Source: Trogon surrucura (Eukaryota > Chordata > Aves > Trogoniformes > Trogonidae). Taken from it: DNA of 64,000 bases. The translations under genes and the position numbers were made by a program. Of the stretch, positions 1 through 11,807 are shown piece after piece. The DNA lies in the NCBI GenBank assembly GCA_020746105.1, contig CM036628.1:568001-632000 (forward strand), read 5' to 3'. Numbering within the stretch: the stretch's first letter is position 1; every line of letters starts with the position of its first letter. The notes beneath the pieces were generated by a model, which did not search any database, had not been told where the DNA came from, and saw nothing but the letters and a program-made list of their open reading frames with translations.

Positions 1-2595
1 TATTTTTGGGCACCCGCCTTGTTCCTGGCTGAGAGCGGGCGCCGCTCTCCCGGCCGCTCCGCGAGCGTTGGGCGCCAGCCCGGTGAAGCCCACGCTTTTC
101 TTTCCAGGCGCTGAGCCCCTTCCCTGAGCGTAGCTTCAGCACGGGACGGTGTTATGAGAAAAGGTTAGCCAAACCGCCTGCCTGATTCCACTTTTTTACT
201 CCTTTACTCCTCTTTGTTCGCCCTCTCTGGATGATATTCTGGCCTGATTTGCCTGCTGGGTTGATACTGCAGTCGAGCAGATAGTGGCCGTGTACCATTC
301 TGCCTCCAAACAAAAGGCTTGGGACCATTTCACGAAAGCTCAGCGTAAGAACATCAGCGTGTGGTGCAAACAAGCAGAGGTTGGTAAACTTTTATTGTGT
401 TAGATCCTCCGGCGCAGTCTCTTTCTTGTCGGGATGTCGATGTTAAGTTTGCGCGGTGCTCGCGTGGGTAACGCCACCCTCGCGCACGGTGTGAGGTGGG
501 GATTACTCAGTCGTCTCTTGTGTTACAGGTAATACGTTTTCTCTTGGTATTTGTGTTGCTGGTAGTGATACGTTGAGATCTGTGTGCTGGTTGAGGTTGT
601 GAACAATAATAATAATAGAAGATCTGTCTTTTGCTGTTTTTAATGTTAGACCGAGAGGGATTTCTAGAGAGATGTTATAAAAAAACCCCGAAGCAACACT
701 AAGCATTGTCAGAGATCTGTTTTATCACTTTTTTGACAGACTTGGGAGATGGAAATGATTGTAGCTGGACAGTCTGGAGAACTCGAGGGAGGCTGTTCTC
801 ACACTTGCGTATTTATCCCATGCGACGGCCTTGCCGGTGCGATAGAGGGCTCGAAGGTGGTGGCGAGGGTGGGGTGGATGGGAGAAGGCTCATCGCCCAA
901 ACTGCTGTTCCTGCAGAGGAAGAATGGTTCTCTGTCCCTCACCTGATCGTGTCACATCTTAGCGGAGCGGGGCATAATGTCCAGAGAAATAAAGCTCAGG
1001 CAGAGCGGGGCTGTCCCTTGGGAAGGCGGTGGTTTGGGGAGGTGTTTGCCCTGGAGCCCGTGAGGAGCTGCGCCTCGCTGCTGCCTCCTTTCCCTGGAAA
1101 GCTCGTGCTCGAAGGGGTGACAGAAGTATTGTCCCTCATAGGCTACAAATAGTTTGGAGGGAAAGAGCAAGAAATTGTATTTTCCTGGCTCGTGAAGCTT
1201 TTAAAGTAGGGTGGAGCTTGAGCCAGTTGTTAGGGTTGAGAATAAAGACTTCTCCGAAGCAGCAGCCCCAGCTCACGGAGGAGCTGCGCTCTCGTTTTGT
1301 GCCCGGGCGCAGAGCCTGGTTCAGCCTGTGCTCTCCTGGAGCTGCAGCTCTCCTGCTCTCCCCTGCTTCCCGAGATCGCTTTCGATGCCTGGGGTGGGAG
1401 CGCTCTCTCCAGCTGGAGCTGTCTTTTGTTCCAAGGTAAGTCCCCCCGGTGGGAAGAGGCTGAGAGAGGGCTGGGGAGGCCTCTTCCAGGAGCACTTGCT
1501 GCTGGGCTCAGCCCGCCCTGCTTTAGGGTCTGAGGGGAAGGTGGGACCCCTGAGCTGCATCCTCTCGGTACAGCTTTTGGCTGAGTTTCATCAGAGGAAA
1601 GCCTGGGGGCAGCTCAGTGTGTTGGGGAGTCCTCAGGCTAGGGCAGGGTTTGGTTTTTATTACTCCGGGTGGTTTTCCCAGGCAGTGCCGGCGGGTCCTG
1701 TGCCTGCAGGCAGCTCCACAAGAAGCCGTGGAAGCTTGAGCTGTGGTGAGCCAGCCCGCTCTGGGTACTGCCTCGCTTGGCAAGGGCCTCACTCAAGTAT
1801 TTGACTTCTCTGAAGAGCTGGACGTTAATTTTATTTCATGAGCAAACCCTCTCTGCCTTTTCTCCCGTGGCTGGCCCTGGGGTGCATAATCCAAGTGAAG
1901 TTGTGGTGGTTTGGCATCGCATGGGGACACGTGGCCGCCTGTGCCAGCCCCCAGTAAGTCTTGAGGTCTCCGTCTCCTTGAATAACCGTTGTTTTCTGAA
2001 AGCTGCTCGTCCTGCTCTGCGGAGGGGCTGGAGAGGCCGAGCTCGGCTGTGTCTGTGCCGTGCTGATGTGTGTCCGTGCAGGGCTCTGGCTCTGCCTGGG
2101 GAGAGTGGCTGGAGCTGGGGATCTTCTCTGGAGGAGCCGGAGCGGGAGCTGGGGTGGCCGAGGGACCCGCTTCTGTCAGCGGGATTAACCAGTAATCGCA
2201 CGGTGATTACACAGGGGGGTGACAGTGGCGAAACGCTCTAGTACTTGCGACGCTTGTAATAATCAGGCTGGATGTATATAAACATATCGAGCAGGGCAGG
2301 TGCGGGGAGAGGCTTCACCCAGAAACTGTGGGCGAGGCGAGGCGCCCGCCCTGGGGCAGAGAGGAGGACTCGTCAGTAATACCAGGAGCACTGACAGATC
2401 TGCTCCTGTCGGATATTGTCCTTGATCTCATAGTCTGTGCCGGCTTTATATTATTTTTTTTTAGCGTCTCCCCTTTCTCGTGTCACGGGGTTGCGTTTTG
2501 TAGACTTAGATTTCAGCGTCTTCTTATCCAATCAATCTGTTCCTCATAATCTGTATTTAAAAAAAACCCCAAACCCTCTACTTTTTGAACCTTAG
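1..2595 (+). other. ENOX2: Presumed ENOX2 intron; no exon recognised
   Basis: This stretch lies upstream of the first recognisable ENOX2 exon. The first 120 bases are GC-rich and end in a pyrimidine tract with AG near 110. I find no reading frame that resembles the N-terminal or RRM part of ENOX proteins. It is most simply intron, with the 5' exons off-window. A small exon could have been missed. Confidence 0.5.
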
Positions 2596-2710
2596 GAAAT
2601 TCGTAACATTCATAATGATGAACTAATGGGTATTCGAAGGGAGGAGGAAATGGAAATGTCCGATGAAGAAATAGAAGATCCATCAGAGATGAAAGAAACG
2701 GAAGAATCAG
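2596..2710 (+). CDS. ENOX2: ENOX2 exon: acidic segment after the RRM region
   Basis: It begins after cttag and ends before gtaaaa in phase 1. It encodes EIRNIHNDELMGIRREEEME followed by a Glu-rich stretch ending EEIEDPSEMKETEES. As I recall it, human ENOX2 has EEMTE here, the proposed quinone/drug-binding motif. This copy reads EDPSE. Confidence 0.92.
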
Positions 2711-5700
2711 GTAAAAACCCTTTTTTACAGCCCTTAGTCAAAGCACCTGTCTCTGGCGGTCTCTTTCAGGAGCCCCGTTCTGGCTGGTTTGTACCCCCAG
2801 CCTGTCCCAGGCAGAGCAGGAGCAGCAGCAGCTGCAGGTGTCTGGAGCTGTTTCGCCTCTCGGTGCCTGGTCGAGCGGCCAGTGTTGGTCCATCCTCCGG
2901 CCACGACCTAAAGCTGTGTCTGAGCCGCAGCCTCCAGGGCTTCCAGGGGGTGCCCGTGGTGGAGCCGTGCGGTTCGCTGAGCGCTCCCGTGTCGTACGGC
3001 TCCTTGTTGTCCTCCCTGGGTTGGTTTGGGGCCCTGGTCAGGTTCCTTTGCCTCTCCAGTCTGTCCCCGTGACTTGGTGGAGACGTTCTGCTGGCTGCAG
3101 GTGCCAGCGGAGCCTTGTCCTAGAGTCTTCCGGCTCTGCTGGTCAGGAAACCCGCGTCCTGGCCGCTGTGGTCACTCGCCTGCCTTGCCCCGCAGCGCTG
3201 GTGTCGCAGGTGGAGGCCCTGAAGGAGGAGAACGACAGCCTGCGCTGGCAGCTCGACGCCTACCGCAACGAGGTGGAGCTGCTGAAGCAGGAGCAAGGCA
3301 AAGCCAGCCGGGACGAGGACACAACCAAGGAGCAGCAGATGAGGCTTCTCCAGCAGGCCCTGCAGGGGATGCAGAAGGTGGGCGCGGGCTTCTCTGGAGC
3401 CGTGGCCCTGCTGCAGAGGCACGGGGGCTGCGGAGCAGAAACGCAAGGAAGGGCGTTTTGGTTTTCCCTGGGACCAAAACTGGCAAGTGGGAGCAACTTT
3501 CTGCCATTGTCAGTGTTGCCAGAAAAACCCAAACAGCCAAACATTATATATAGTGATATATCTATATATGTATCCTGGTTTGAGGTAGGAAGCTGCTAGG
3601 CTAGTGCCTTTGCTGTGCTGGCATTCCAGCTTTTTTCCTTTCTTGCGTGTTTTGGGAGGTCTGGCGCCAGTGGCAGTTTGAACTCTGGTGGGAGATGAGT
3701 CGTACTTTTCCTCTGTCCCCGTGCTGGTTTGTTCAGCTGGGTTGGTGCACTCGCTCTTTCCCTATGGATGTGCCCACACGTGCTCAGATTAAGAACAAGG
3801 GTCTCTCTTTTTGTGTTTTTTTTGGTCTTCAGCATCTTTTGAAAGTACAAGATGAATACAAAAAGAGGGAAGCTGAGCTAGAAAAAGTGAGAGAAGACAA
3901 ACTGAAGGCAGAAGCATTACTAGAAAACCTGAAGGAGCAGGTATGTGCCCTCCTGGTTGCTCGGTAGGAAATGCAGCCCTTGCGTTTCGCGGTCCAGCCA
4001 AATGCTAGGTCCTGTCTCAGATTTTCAGTCTTTAACCCCACCTTTTTGTGCCGTGGGCTGGGGAGGTAATAAACGTCTCTCTGGTAACTAGAAATGGCTT
4101 TGTATCCCGGTCATTTTCGGTGCCTGATATCAAAGAACAGAAATAAGAGTGTTGTCAGTAATCTTTCCTTTTCCCTGCCTCCCTCCAGCAGAGCATCGCA
4201 GATGAAGAGGACAAGGAGAGGGAGGCAGTCGACTGCCAGGGCAGCGTAAGTCTGAGAGTTTCTTTTCCGCTGCTTGGGTCAGAATCCCCTCCCGAGGGAG
4301 GTGATGGCACCTCCCTGACAAACGCGTGATTTCTCGAAGCTTGGTTTGCAGCTGAGAATTGCCCCGGCATCAGAAGCGAAGCAAACCCGAGGGACTGGTT
4401 AATTCTGCCTTTGCTGTTGGCCCCAGCCCAGTGCATTTCACTGGTGACCGGAGGCTGTTCCTGGTTGGAGCTGCCTGTAGCTCTCAGACCGCTGGAATTC
4501 CGCAGACGACTTAGGAATGAAAGGAAGTCCTGCTTTTAGTGCAGCCACCCAATCTTTGCATTGCTTTGTGTTTATTTTTGGGATTAATACAGGATGCAAA
4601 ACTCTGCTTTAGTTCAGTACCACAAACTAAAGTCCGGGACAGTCCGATCCCAAACCCTTTGCAGCCGTCGGGGACTTGGTTTATCACGTTGCCTTGGGGT
4701 AGGCATCTGAAAAATAAACATCTGCATCTGAGCTAGGCACTGCAAGGCTTTCTAGCCTGTTCTCCTGTTTGTTATTTAAAATAAGGCCCTTCTAGAGCCG
4801 ACGTCATGCTAGTGAAGAGGGCTGATAAAGTGTGTGTTGTGGCATCTGGCTTTTAATCCAAGTGGGTGATTTGGACACAGCGGCACGAACGCGCCTGCGC
4901 TTTGTCTTGAGAGCGTTTTGCAAAAGAAGCCGTAGGTCCAGCGCCGCGGCGGGCGCCCTGACTCACGGGAGCAAACCCCAGGGAATCAGAAATACCTGCG
5001 GAGTCTGACGGAGCTGCCCCTCGCTGTGTCCCTTTGCAGGAGAGCGGCACGTCCAGGGTCTGTGCCTGCAGCCAGGAGAAGGAGTGCCCCGTCGAGAAGG
5101 CGTCGAGCAACAGTCCCGTGAAATCTGAACGAGAAGTTCTGTTAGTTGGTGAGGTGTCGGTTTGGTGGTTTGTTTTGGGTTTTTTTAATGGGCTTGGTGA
5201 CTATGCTGAAGACCCAAACCACGTGGGGGTCACTTCGGGGTGGCCTCGCAGCTCCCACCGGCCATTTCTTGTCCAGCCCAAAGCAGTGGGTAGTCGGGGA
5301 TTTTGTGGAGGAGGATGAGCACAAGTCCCCGTCTGGCTGGGACGAGGCATTTTCTTTAGTCTGTTGTCGCTCAGCCAGGTTCTCCTCAGCCATCCCTCAA
5401 CGTCTGACTGGAGAACAACAAGAAACCAGTTACCCAGTTACCCAGACAGGTCTGCGTGTGCCAGGTCACGGCCTGGTGTCTGCCCTGGGAGGGAAGGGAC
5501 TCGGGGAAGGCCGCAGGCACGGCCCTTTTTCTGCGAGAATGACGTTTGTGGCGTTCCTTTCCCCAGGAATAATCTCGACGTTTCTTCACGTGCACCCGTT
5601 CGGAGCGAGCATAGAGTACATCTGCTCCTACCTGCAGCGTCTGGACAGCAAAGTAGGTGTGACAGCGCGGCCGGGTGCCCGCGGGGCTGCGCCCCCCGAC

Positions 5701-7416
5701 TGCACCGGGGCTCCGTGGCTGGGAAAGAGCTTCTCCCCCTCGCTGCTGGGGCAGGACAGTGGGAGCCAGGCGGTGTTGGCTGGGGAAAGGTTCTGGAGGA
5801 GGACGAGGGAGGGGGTGAGCTTTGGTAAAGTCGCCGAGTGGGTTGGGAGGGGCCCCTTAAAGATGATCCAGTCCACCTCTGTCACCTGGAGCAGCCCGGC
5901 TTCGGGCTTAGCCCTGTCCAGCTGCGCAGGAACAGAAACGCAGAGCGATCGTGCTGCGGAGGTTCGTGTGTAACCCTGCTCGTAACTCAAGGAAACCCCT
6001 TGACGTCAGCTGTCATTGGCGGCAGTGAATCCCCTCTCTAAAATCTCCCATCTGAAATGTATTTTTGTTTATTCTGTCCAAGGCTGCTGCCTTGGTCTCC
6101 CTTATCCTTATGACCTCTAAGAAAGAGAGCAAACAACCTTCCTCTCGCACACTGGTTATTATCTTGTAACGTCTGCTGCTGTTTGTGTGTATTCTCTCTA
6201 AACCGCGCAGTCGTACTGGCTTTGTGTCGCCAAACAAAGAGGGTTTTTTCCGTATTTCTGATCTTGTAGCCCTTCTCCAAGCCTTTTTTTTTGTCTGTGT
6301 TTCGGTGGGGTTGTTTTTAGGAGGCTGCTGCGGAACAGGAGGCGTACCACCACCAGAGTCGTCTCTTGTGACTGCAACTTTTTCAGCTGCTTTTGTTTAT
6401 AACTCGACGTTTAGTGTCCCCTATTTTAAGCGAGCGCAGCTTGCCGGCCTCATCCCAGCCCTTTAGAGACACGTCTAGTCATTCATCTTCCCCTTGCAGC
6501 TCTGGATTTGTCTGAGGCGAGCGGCTCCCTTTCCCTGGTGCTCCTAAAGAAAGGCCGTCGTGTCGTTCATCTGGCTTCTGGCTCTTCTTTGGGATCGGCA
6601 GCCGCAGCAGGGGCAGCCGGCGGTTTCTGCAGTCGGCTTAGCAGAAGGGCTCTGTGAGAAGCGCATCCCTGCACCTCTGCAGCGGCGTCGCTCTGTCCGA
6701 GCGCTCCCCGGAGCCCAGGGGAACCCCTCGGCACCTGACCGGCCTGGGTCTTCCGTGCCCGGGCTCTCCACAGGGGAGAGTTTCCCCTTGTGTTTGGAAA
6801 CCAGAACCCGGTTTCGTGAAGCTGCCGGCAGGAAAGGAAGAGGAAATCCAGTTGTGTGTTGTGCTGGAGACCCTTTGCTCTGGCGCGTCAGCCCCCCTTT
6901 CGTCTTTAGGGGTTTTCCTGCAGTGGCGCAACGCCCCGTGTCCTTGGCTCCTACACCCGGTGACTGGGGGCTCTGTTCTTGCAGTGGCTCTGAAAGCGCT
7001 CACCGTTCCCTTACTTAAACGCCTGGGAGATTGTGATCCATTACCTTACGTTTCACAGTGGAAAAGAAACGAGGATGGTCCTTTTACCCTTCCTCCTGGT
7101 GCACGTTGTCACTGCAGCCATCTCGCTCTGCCGGGTGACAGTGCTGCCCCGAGACGGTCACCACGAGGCTGGGGAAAGCCTCGCTGTGCTCGAGCAGTTA
7201 CATCCGTTTGAGCTCGAACGTCGCGGGGCTTCTGTCACCAAAGGCATCTTTGTTTTCAGTGACGTTTCCCTTCTGTTTCCACAGATCTGCACCGCGGAGG
7301 TGGAAGTTCTCATGACTCGGCTCCAGAACACGTTCAGGCAGGAGCTGAGCGGGGTTGGGGCCAGCCTAGAGAAAAGGTGGAAGTTTTGTGGCTTCGATGG
7401 GCTGAAAATGACTTGA
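2596..7416 (+). CDS. ENOX2: ENOX2, ecto-NOX disulfide-thiol exchanger, C-terminal half (5' partial)
   Basis: ENOX proteins are cell-surface oxidases reported to oxidise hydroquinones or NADH and to catalyse disulfide-thiol exchange. Seven coding exons join in frame: 2596-2710, 3196-3377, 3833-3940, 4192-4245, 5040-5148, 5567-5652 and 7285-7416, giving 261 residues and a stop. Their phases fit at every junction and all sites are GT/AG. The protein starts EIRNIHNDELMGIRREEEME, continues as a heptad-rich coiled coil (SLRWQLDAYRNEVELLKQEQ, then LLKVQDEYKKREAELEKVRE) and ends in the conserved C-terminal domain (GIISTFLHVHPFGASIEY, then GVGASLEKRWKFCGFDGLK). The HVH motif, proposed as a copper site in human ENOX2, and the GVGASL nucleotide motif (preceded here by Ser rather than Thr) are kept. 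Two Cys-x4/5-Cys motifs are not. The N-terminal half with the RRM is off-window. ENOX1 is the alternative; linkage to ARHGAP36 and CLCN5 favours ENOX2. Confidence 0.9.
3196..3377 (+). CDS. ENOX2: ENOX2 exon: first coiled-coil segment
   Basis: The acceptor is ccccgcag and the donor gtgggc. It encodes ALVSQVEALKEENDSLRWQL and the following heptads through QALQGMQK. It is near-identical to the mammalian segment I remember and is one of the strongest anchors for the ENOX call. Confidence 0.95.
3833..3940 (+). CDS. ENOX2: ENOX2 exon: second coiled-coil segment
   Basis: A 108-nt, phase 0/0 exon after ggtcttcag and before gtatgtg. It encodes HLLKVQDEYKKREAELEKVR through LENLKEQ and continues the heptads of the preceding exon. 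Confidence 0.95.
4192..4245 (+). CDS. ENOX2: ENOX2 candidate cassette exon, 18 codons, NAGNAG acceptor
   Basis: The acceptor has a long pyrimidine tract ending ccagcag, so splicing at either AG would give 54 or 57 nt. The donor is a perfect gtaagt. The insert reads SIADEEDKEREAVDCQGS, is open, and keeps phase 0 on both sides, so it can be included or skipped without a frameshift. I do not recall this segment in the standard human ENOX2 protein. It may be alternatively spliced or absent from some transcripts. Confidence 0.6.
5040..5148 (+). CDS. ENOX2: ENOX2 exon: linker before the C-terminal domain
   Basis: The acceptor is tttgcag and the donor gtgagg, phase 1 out. It encodes ESGTSRVCACSQEKECPVEK and then SPVKSEREVLLV. 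As remembered, human has ESCASRLCASN here. The first Cys of that CxxxxC motif is Gly in this copy, while extra cysteines appear nearby. Confidence 0.93.
5567..5652 (+). CDS. ENOX2: ENOX2 exon: HVH region
   Basis: The acceptor is cccccag-type and the donor gtaggt. It encodes GIISTFLHVHPFGASIEYIC then SYLQRLDSK. The His-Val-His proposed as copper ligand in human ENOX2 is present. Confidence 0.95.
5845..5945 (-). mobile_element. Probable CR1 LINE fragment, reverse orientation
   Basis: gttgggaggggccccttaaa, gatgatccagtccacctctg and tcacctggagcagcccgg align by eye to the reverse CR1 3' region. It is more diverged than the other copies and lacks the terminal repeat. Confidence 0.55.
7285..7416 (+). 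CDS. ENOX2: ENOX2 terminal coding exon and stop
   Basis: The acceptor is gtttccacag. It encodes ICTAEVEVLMTRLQNTFRQE then LSGVGASLEKRWKFCGFDG, LKMT and TGA. The position that I recall as the second Cys of human CTSDVEC is Val here. Confidence 0.95.
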   Translation: MCTAEVEVLMTRLQNTFRQELSGVGASLEKRWKFCGFDGLKMT

Positions 7417-8945
7417 GCTGTGGCTTAGCGCTGGAAACAGCTGCGGGATACGTGCGCCAAGAAAACGTGGGATGCCTCTTGCCTCTGCTCATGCTGGTTA
7501 TGTTGCACGCACCGCGGGCTCGGGTGGGATGACGTGTCAGTGAAGCCGTAAGTCCGGATCAGCACTGGAGGAAACGTCAAGTTCTGTCTCTTCTTTGATC
7601 AGTTGTTTGTCAGCGGGCAAGTGCTGTTCAATATATTTTGTGAAAAAAAAGTTCATGTCTGGTATTTTTAAGCACCGCGTGTCGACTGTTGATGTTTTGC
7701 CGATGTTGTGTGTGTTTTGTGTGCCCAGATCGCTCGTCCTGCACTGTCTTTTTACCAGTAGGAACAGCCATAGACTGTCCTCTGAAGCAAACAGCAAAGA
7801 GGCATTTTCGGGTTTCTAGAACCACCAAAAGTGGCAGAGGTGGGGGGGAAGGACATTTTTTAAACGTTTCTACGATTAAAACTGAGATCTGTTTGAACAG
7901 AAGAGAATCTGGATGGCTCAGAGCTCTCTGAGCCAGACAATTGGTTCTTTTTCACACTATTTTCTCTACTAATGGCGTAACAGTTAAGCCACGGTGAGGG
8001 CAGCGTCTCCTGGAGCCGCCGGGGTTCTGGTGGTGCCGCTGGCGCTCTGTGCGTTGCAGGGGCCAGCCTGTAAATAATCTTTTACAAGGGAAGGGTGTTT
8101 CATTTTTTGTCGCCCTGGGCGGAGCAGAGGGTCTACACCAGAACTCTCTTCCAGCCACGGCTCACCGTGGCGTTTCTCCACCCGCTTCGCTTTGGAGACC
8201 GAGCGTCTGGGAGTGCCACGAGCAGCACGGGCTCTTCTCCTGAATCTTCCCAAAGGCTGTTCCTCCTGAAATTCTGCCGCTGACACCAGGCTCCAGCCAG
8301 GTATTGATCTGCTGCCTCTTCCTCCTCCTGCCCTCGTCGCTCCTGTAACTGGAGGGACGGAGCAGAGCGCGGCGCCTGCTCCTCACCCCTCAACCACTCA
8401 TCCCGAGGCCCTGAAGTCTCCCATCGTTGCCCTTGGACTTCCGGTTGCAATTTCCTCGCTGCCCACCTTGAAAGATTGGTGACGGACGGTAACCTGAGGG
8501 CCGTGCCGGGGTGGGGAGCTTTCCCTTCATGTCTTTAGCCCGGGCCTGGGGCTTCCCCAAGCGGTGGCTCCTGGCCCGGCCCCCGGGGCAGCTCGGCTGG
8601 AGTCGCTGTGGGGCGCGGGGGCCACTTTGAACCGAAAACCTGGGAGCTGATGTGGCAGAAGGACACGTTGGGCTCTGCTCTTCCAGAGCACCGGCTGCGG
8701 GCTGGGGACTGTGGGTCGGACGGGCCACCTGGGCCGGCAGGAGCCCCCTCCGGTGGGGCTGGGGGTGCTGGGGGAGCCCCTCTGAGGAGGGGCTGAGGAA
8801 CCACTGTTGGGACTGAGCTGGCTGACGCCAAGGGCTCACTGCGCTGGGGGCAGATGAAAACTGTTCCCGAGAAATGTTCTGAATAGCTGTGTCACTGCAG
8901 GGTGGATGTTGTATTTTTAAAGAATAAATTTTTTTTTTTAATGGG
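7417..8945 (+). other. ENOX2: ENOX2 3' UTR with AATAAA
   Basis: No further coding sequence follows the stop. The first well-placed poly(A) signal on this strand is AATAAA at 8923-8928, followed by a T-rich run. The exact cleavage site cannot be read from the sequence. Confidence 0.6.
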
Positions 8946-11647
8946 CAAATCTCGGCCCTGCTGCTTTCTTTTTCTCACCTGACTTACATGCCTGCTACAG
9001 GAAAGGAGGTCATCGATCCTGGGACCCTTCCTGGGGATCAGCGTCCCCTCCTGGGCTCAGCCACCGGCAGCAGGATGGGGCAGAGCTGGGCGAACACGGT
9101 GCTGCACCGTTGTCACTGTGTCAGGCAGGTCCCCCGGGTGCTTGTGGCCGTGTTAATGTGTGAGGAGGGACCGAGCTTGGGTGTCAGCACACGTGTCCCG
9201 CGCTGCCGTAGGTCTGTGGGGTCTGTGACATGTTGTACGTGATGCTCCGCATCGATCCCACAGGTCTGTGAGATATTCAATGCCGGAGCTTCACAGGGTC
9301 CCCGCTGTCCCTCCGGCCATTGTGGGTGGGGACCAGAGGTCCGAGCCCAGGTTGAAAACCATCCCCTGGCTCTCACCCAGCAGCCCCGGGCAGCAGGTTT
9401 CCCTCTCGGGTGTCCTCTGCCCGAGCAGCCGATGCTTTGGTGGGTGTCCTGGTCGTGGGAGGAGAAGTGGGGAAATAAGAGGAGCCGGACGGAGCTGGGA
9501 CCGATCCCCGGCCAAGGCGCGGGGGTGGGAAGTGCTGCTCCTTCCCACGTCGCCCTGCCCGCCCTCTCTCCCCACACGATGCTTCTGGCTCTCGTTTCTT
9601 TGGTAGAAAAATCCGCATTCTCATCACCCCTCTCCTCCCCTCGGCCCCCTTTGGCCGCGGCGTCTCCTTCGCCGTCACTCCTCCCGCCGCAGGCAGGGAA
9701 CGTTCCCCCACCCGCCCCAGTGAAAACCATCTTGGAGGAGGAGAAGGGAGCCCAGGCTGGTGCTGGCCGTGCTGCGAGGAGGAGACGAGGAAGGTAAGTG
9801 TCAGCCCTTCATCCCAGCTGGGACAAAAGTAACTTTGCTGCTGGAAGCAGAGGGGCAGCTGCTTGGGAATGGAAGGGACGGCTGAGCCGAGCTCGTCCCA
9901 TGAGGTTTCCTTAATAAGCCCTAATCCTAAAAATAAGCAGGGAAAGTCACTGCACAGAGGAAGCGCCGTGTTAACGCTCCCACTGAAAGGCATTTTATTT
10001 TGGGGTTTGAGTGAGTACGGTTCCTTCCACGGCATCCCCCTCGGAAGGAGGGTTTGCAGCACTTGTGCCCCGCTGCGTAAGGGCAGGTTCTGGGGGTGAG
10101 GGGCTGAAGCAGGAGTTTATCAGAAGGGCGGCCGTGGTGGGGTTTGGTCGGGCTGTTCTTGTAGGGCCAGATAAGCAGCCGCTTGCCCCGACTTCTCCTT
10201 CCCCTCAGCTCTGCCCGCTCTCTAATCGTGTTTCCCCCTCCTTGCCCCCGGCAGCTCCGGCCGTCCCTCCCGCCCGGGCAGGGGCTGTGCACAGGAGCTC
10301 TGCTGCAACACACCCCAAACGTTTCAGGAATATCTGTAGCTGGATTCCCTTTCTGATGTGCGCTTTGGGAGAGTTCATAATCTTTTGGTTTTTTTTAAAT
10401 TGATGTAACTCTCCAAATATCCTCAGAAGATGCAAACCCAGCCAAAAGCAGCCGTGGAGTACAGCCCTCCCCGGGGCTGGCGGGGGGCAGGCAGGGCTGT
10501 GCCGAGCCTGGTCACGCTCCCCCTTGGTCTCGCCCTTTACCGCTGGCTCTCGGAGGTTTCCAGGCATTTATTTTTCATTGTTGCCTTAAAGCCCCCTTCG
10601 GGAAGCCTCTGCTCTGACCCACATCGTTTTCTGTGGGCGTGCCGATACCCTCAGTCCTTTCTTCCGTTTGCTGCTGCTTTTGTGCCCTTTGGACGTTGCC
10701 CGGATTCGCTGGGTGCCGCTGCCGGGGGACACCCCAGGTCAGTGCGGGGCGAGGAGCCGGGGCTGGTGCGGGTCCCTCCGGGAGGCTAAAAACGGGGCGA
10801 GGGGACGAGTTCGGTGTCTGGCCGTGCCCTCGGTCCAGCCTGCGCCGGGGGTGACGGAGCTGGTGAGGCTTGGGCAGTGCTTGGCCTGCGCTGGAAGCGT
10901 CTGATTAGCAACAGGTGAAGCTCAACATTAAATATTAAATTAAGGAATACGCCAGTTTAAAACGGGAGGAAAAGTTAGAGAAGAGCTCTAGGGTGCGAGG
11001 GGGCTGCCAGTCTCGTTCAGTGGGGCGTGCGCTGCCTTTGAGGTTTAGGAAGTTTTCCACGACTAAAAAAAACCCTGAACCAAACTCCAAAGCTCTCTTC
11101 GCCCATCCCGGGGGAAGTGGCTGCGCCCCCCTTTCTGCAGAGGGGGAAGGGTCTGCGCAGCCTCTCCCCAGCCCTGGCTTGGTGGGCAGGGGGGAAGCAA
11201 GGCGGGTGACTGGAGGGAGCCGGGAGATGCTCAGGAGCTTGTTCTCGCGGTGAAGAACGGCCAAGTCCCAGCATTGGGACCACAGTCCCTGCCCGATGGC
11301 TCCGTCTTGGGCTTCACGTGAAAGCAGAGGGCGGCTGGGCTTGGCCAGGGGGCTCTGCCGAGCCCTCGGGGGCCTTGGGGAGTCTGCGGGGTCTTGGAGC
11401 TGGGGCTGAGGTGCCTCATGTACTCGCTGACGCCTCCAGGACCCTCACTTGGAAGCTGAAAGCGCGAAGGTGGGGTCAGGGCACCTGCAGATCAGCTGCT
11501 CTCTGGAGAGGGGAAAGGGGACCGAGTGTCTCCTGCCCCCGCAAGGACACCCTGAGGCGTTTTCAGCAGCTTCTCTCCTAAAGCGGGTGCCTCTGCGATG
11601 TGCCCCCAACCTTTTTGTTTTTATATCCCTATGTAGCTGTTTTCCAG
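8946..11647 (+). other. Intergenic or 5' region of ARHGAP36; no exon recognised
   Basis: This lies between the ENOX2 poly(A) signal and the first recognised ARHGAP36 exon. It is fairly GC-rich, so the ARHGAP36 promoter and its 5' exon(s) should be here. I could not find a frame resembling the hydrophobic leader of the human long isoform, nor a convincing donor that joins phase 0 to the exon at 11648. Confidence 0.45.
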
Positions 11648-11807
11648 AGGACGTTCATCTCAGCTGAAGACCTGCCAGGACAAAGCCCCAGGATGCAGCC
11701 CGTGCCCCTGCAGAGCCTCTCGGAGCTGGAAAGAGTCAGCCTGCAGGAGATCGCGCTCTACCAGCTGCAGGAGAAGCTGCTGGTGGGAGATCTCAGCCTG
11801 GCCAGAG
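11648..11807 (+). CDS. ARHGAP36: ARHGAP36 first recognised coding exon
   Basis: The acceptor is gctgttttccag and the donor gtaggc, phase 1 out. The frame is open from the first base ([15 protein letters not shown]) and reaches Met at 11693, then [20 protein letters not shown]. Human ARHGAP36 and ARHGAP6 both have a SLxELERxxLQE block here. The Met at 11693 is a plausible start, but the open codons before it suggest an upstream exon as in the human long isoform. Confidence 0.88.

Noticed and set aside
706..1152. Open frame upstream of ENOX2 preceded by a T-rich acceptor (tttttgacag) near 738
   Set aside because: The translation does not resemble any part of ENOX proteins and no matching donor was found.
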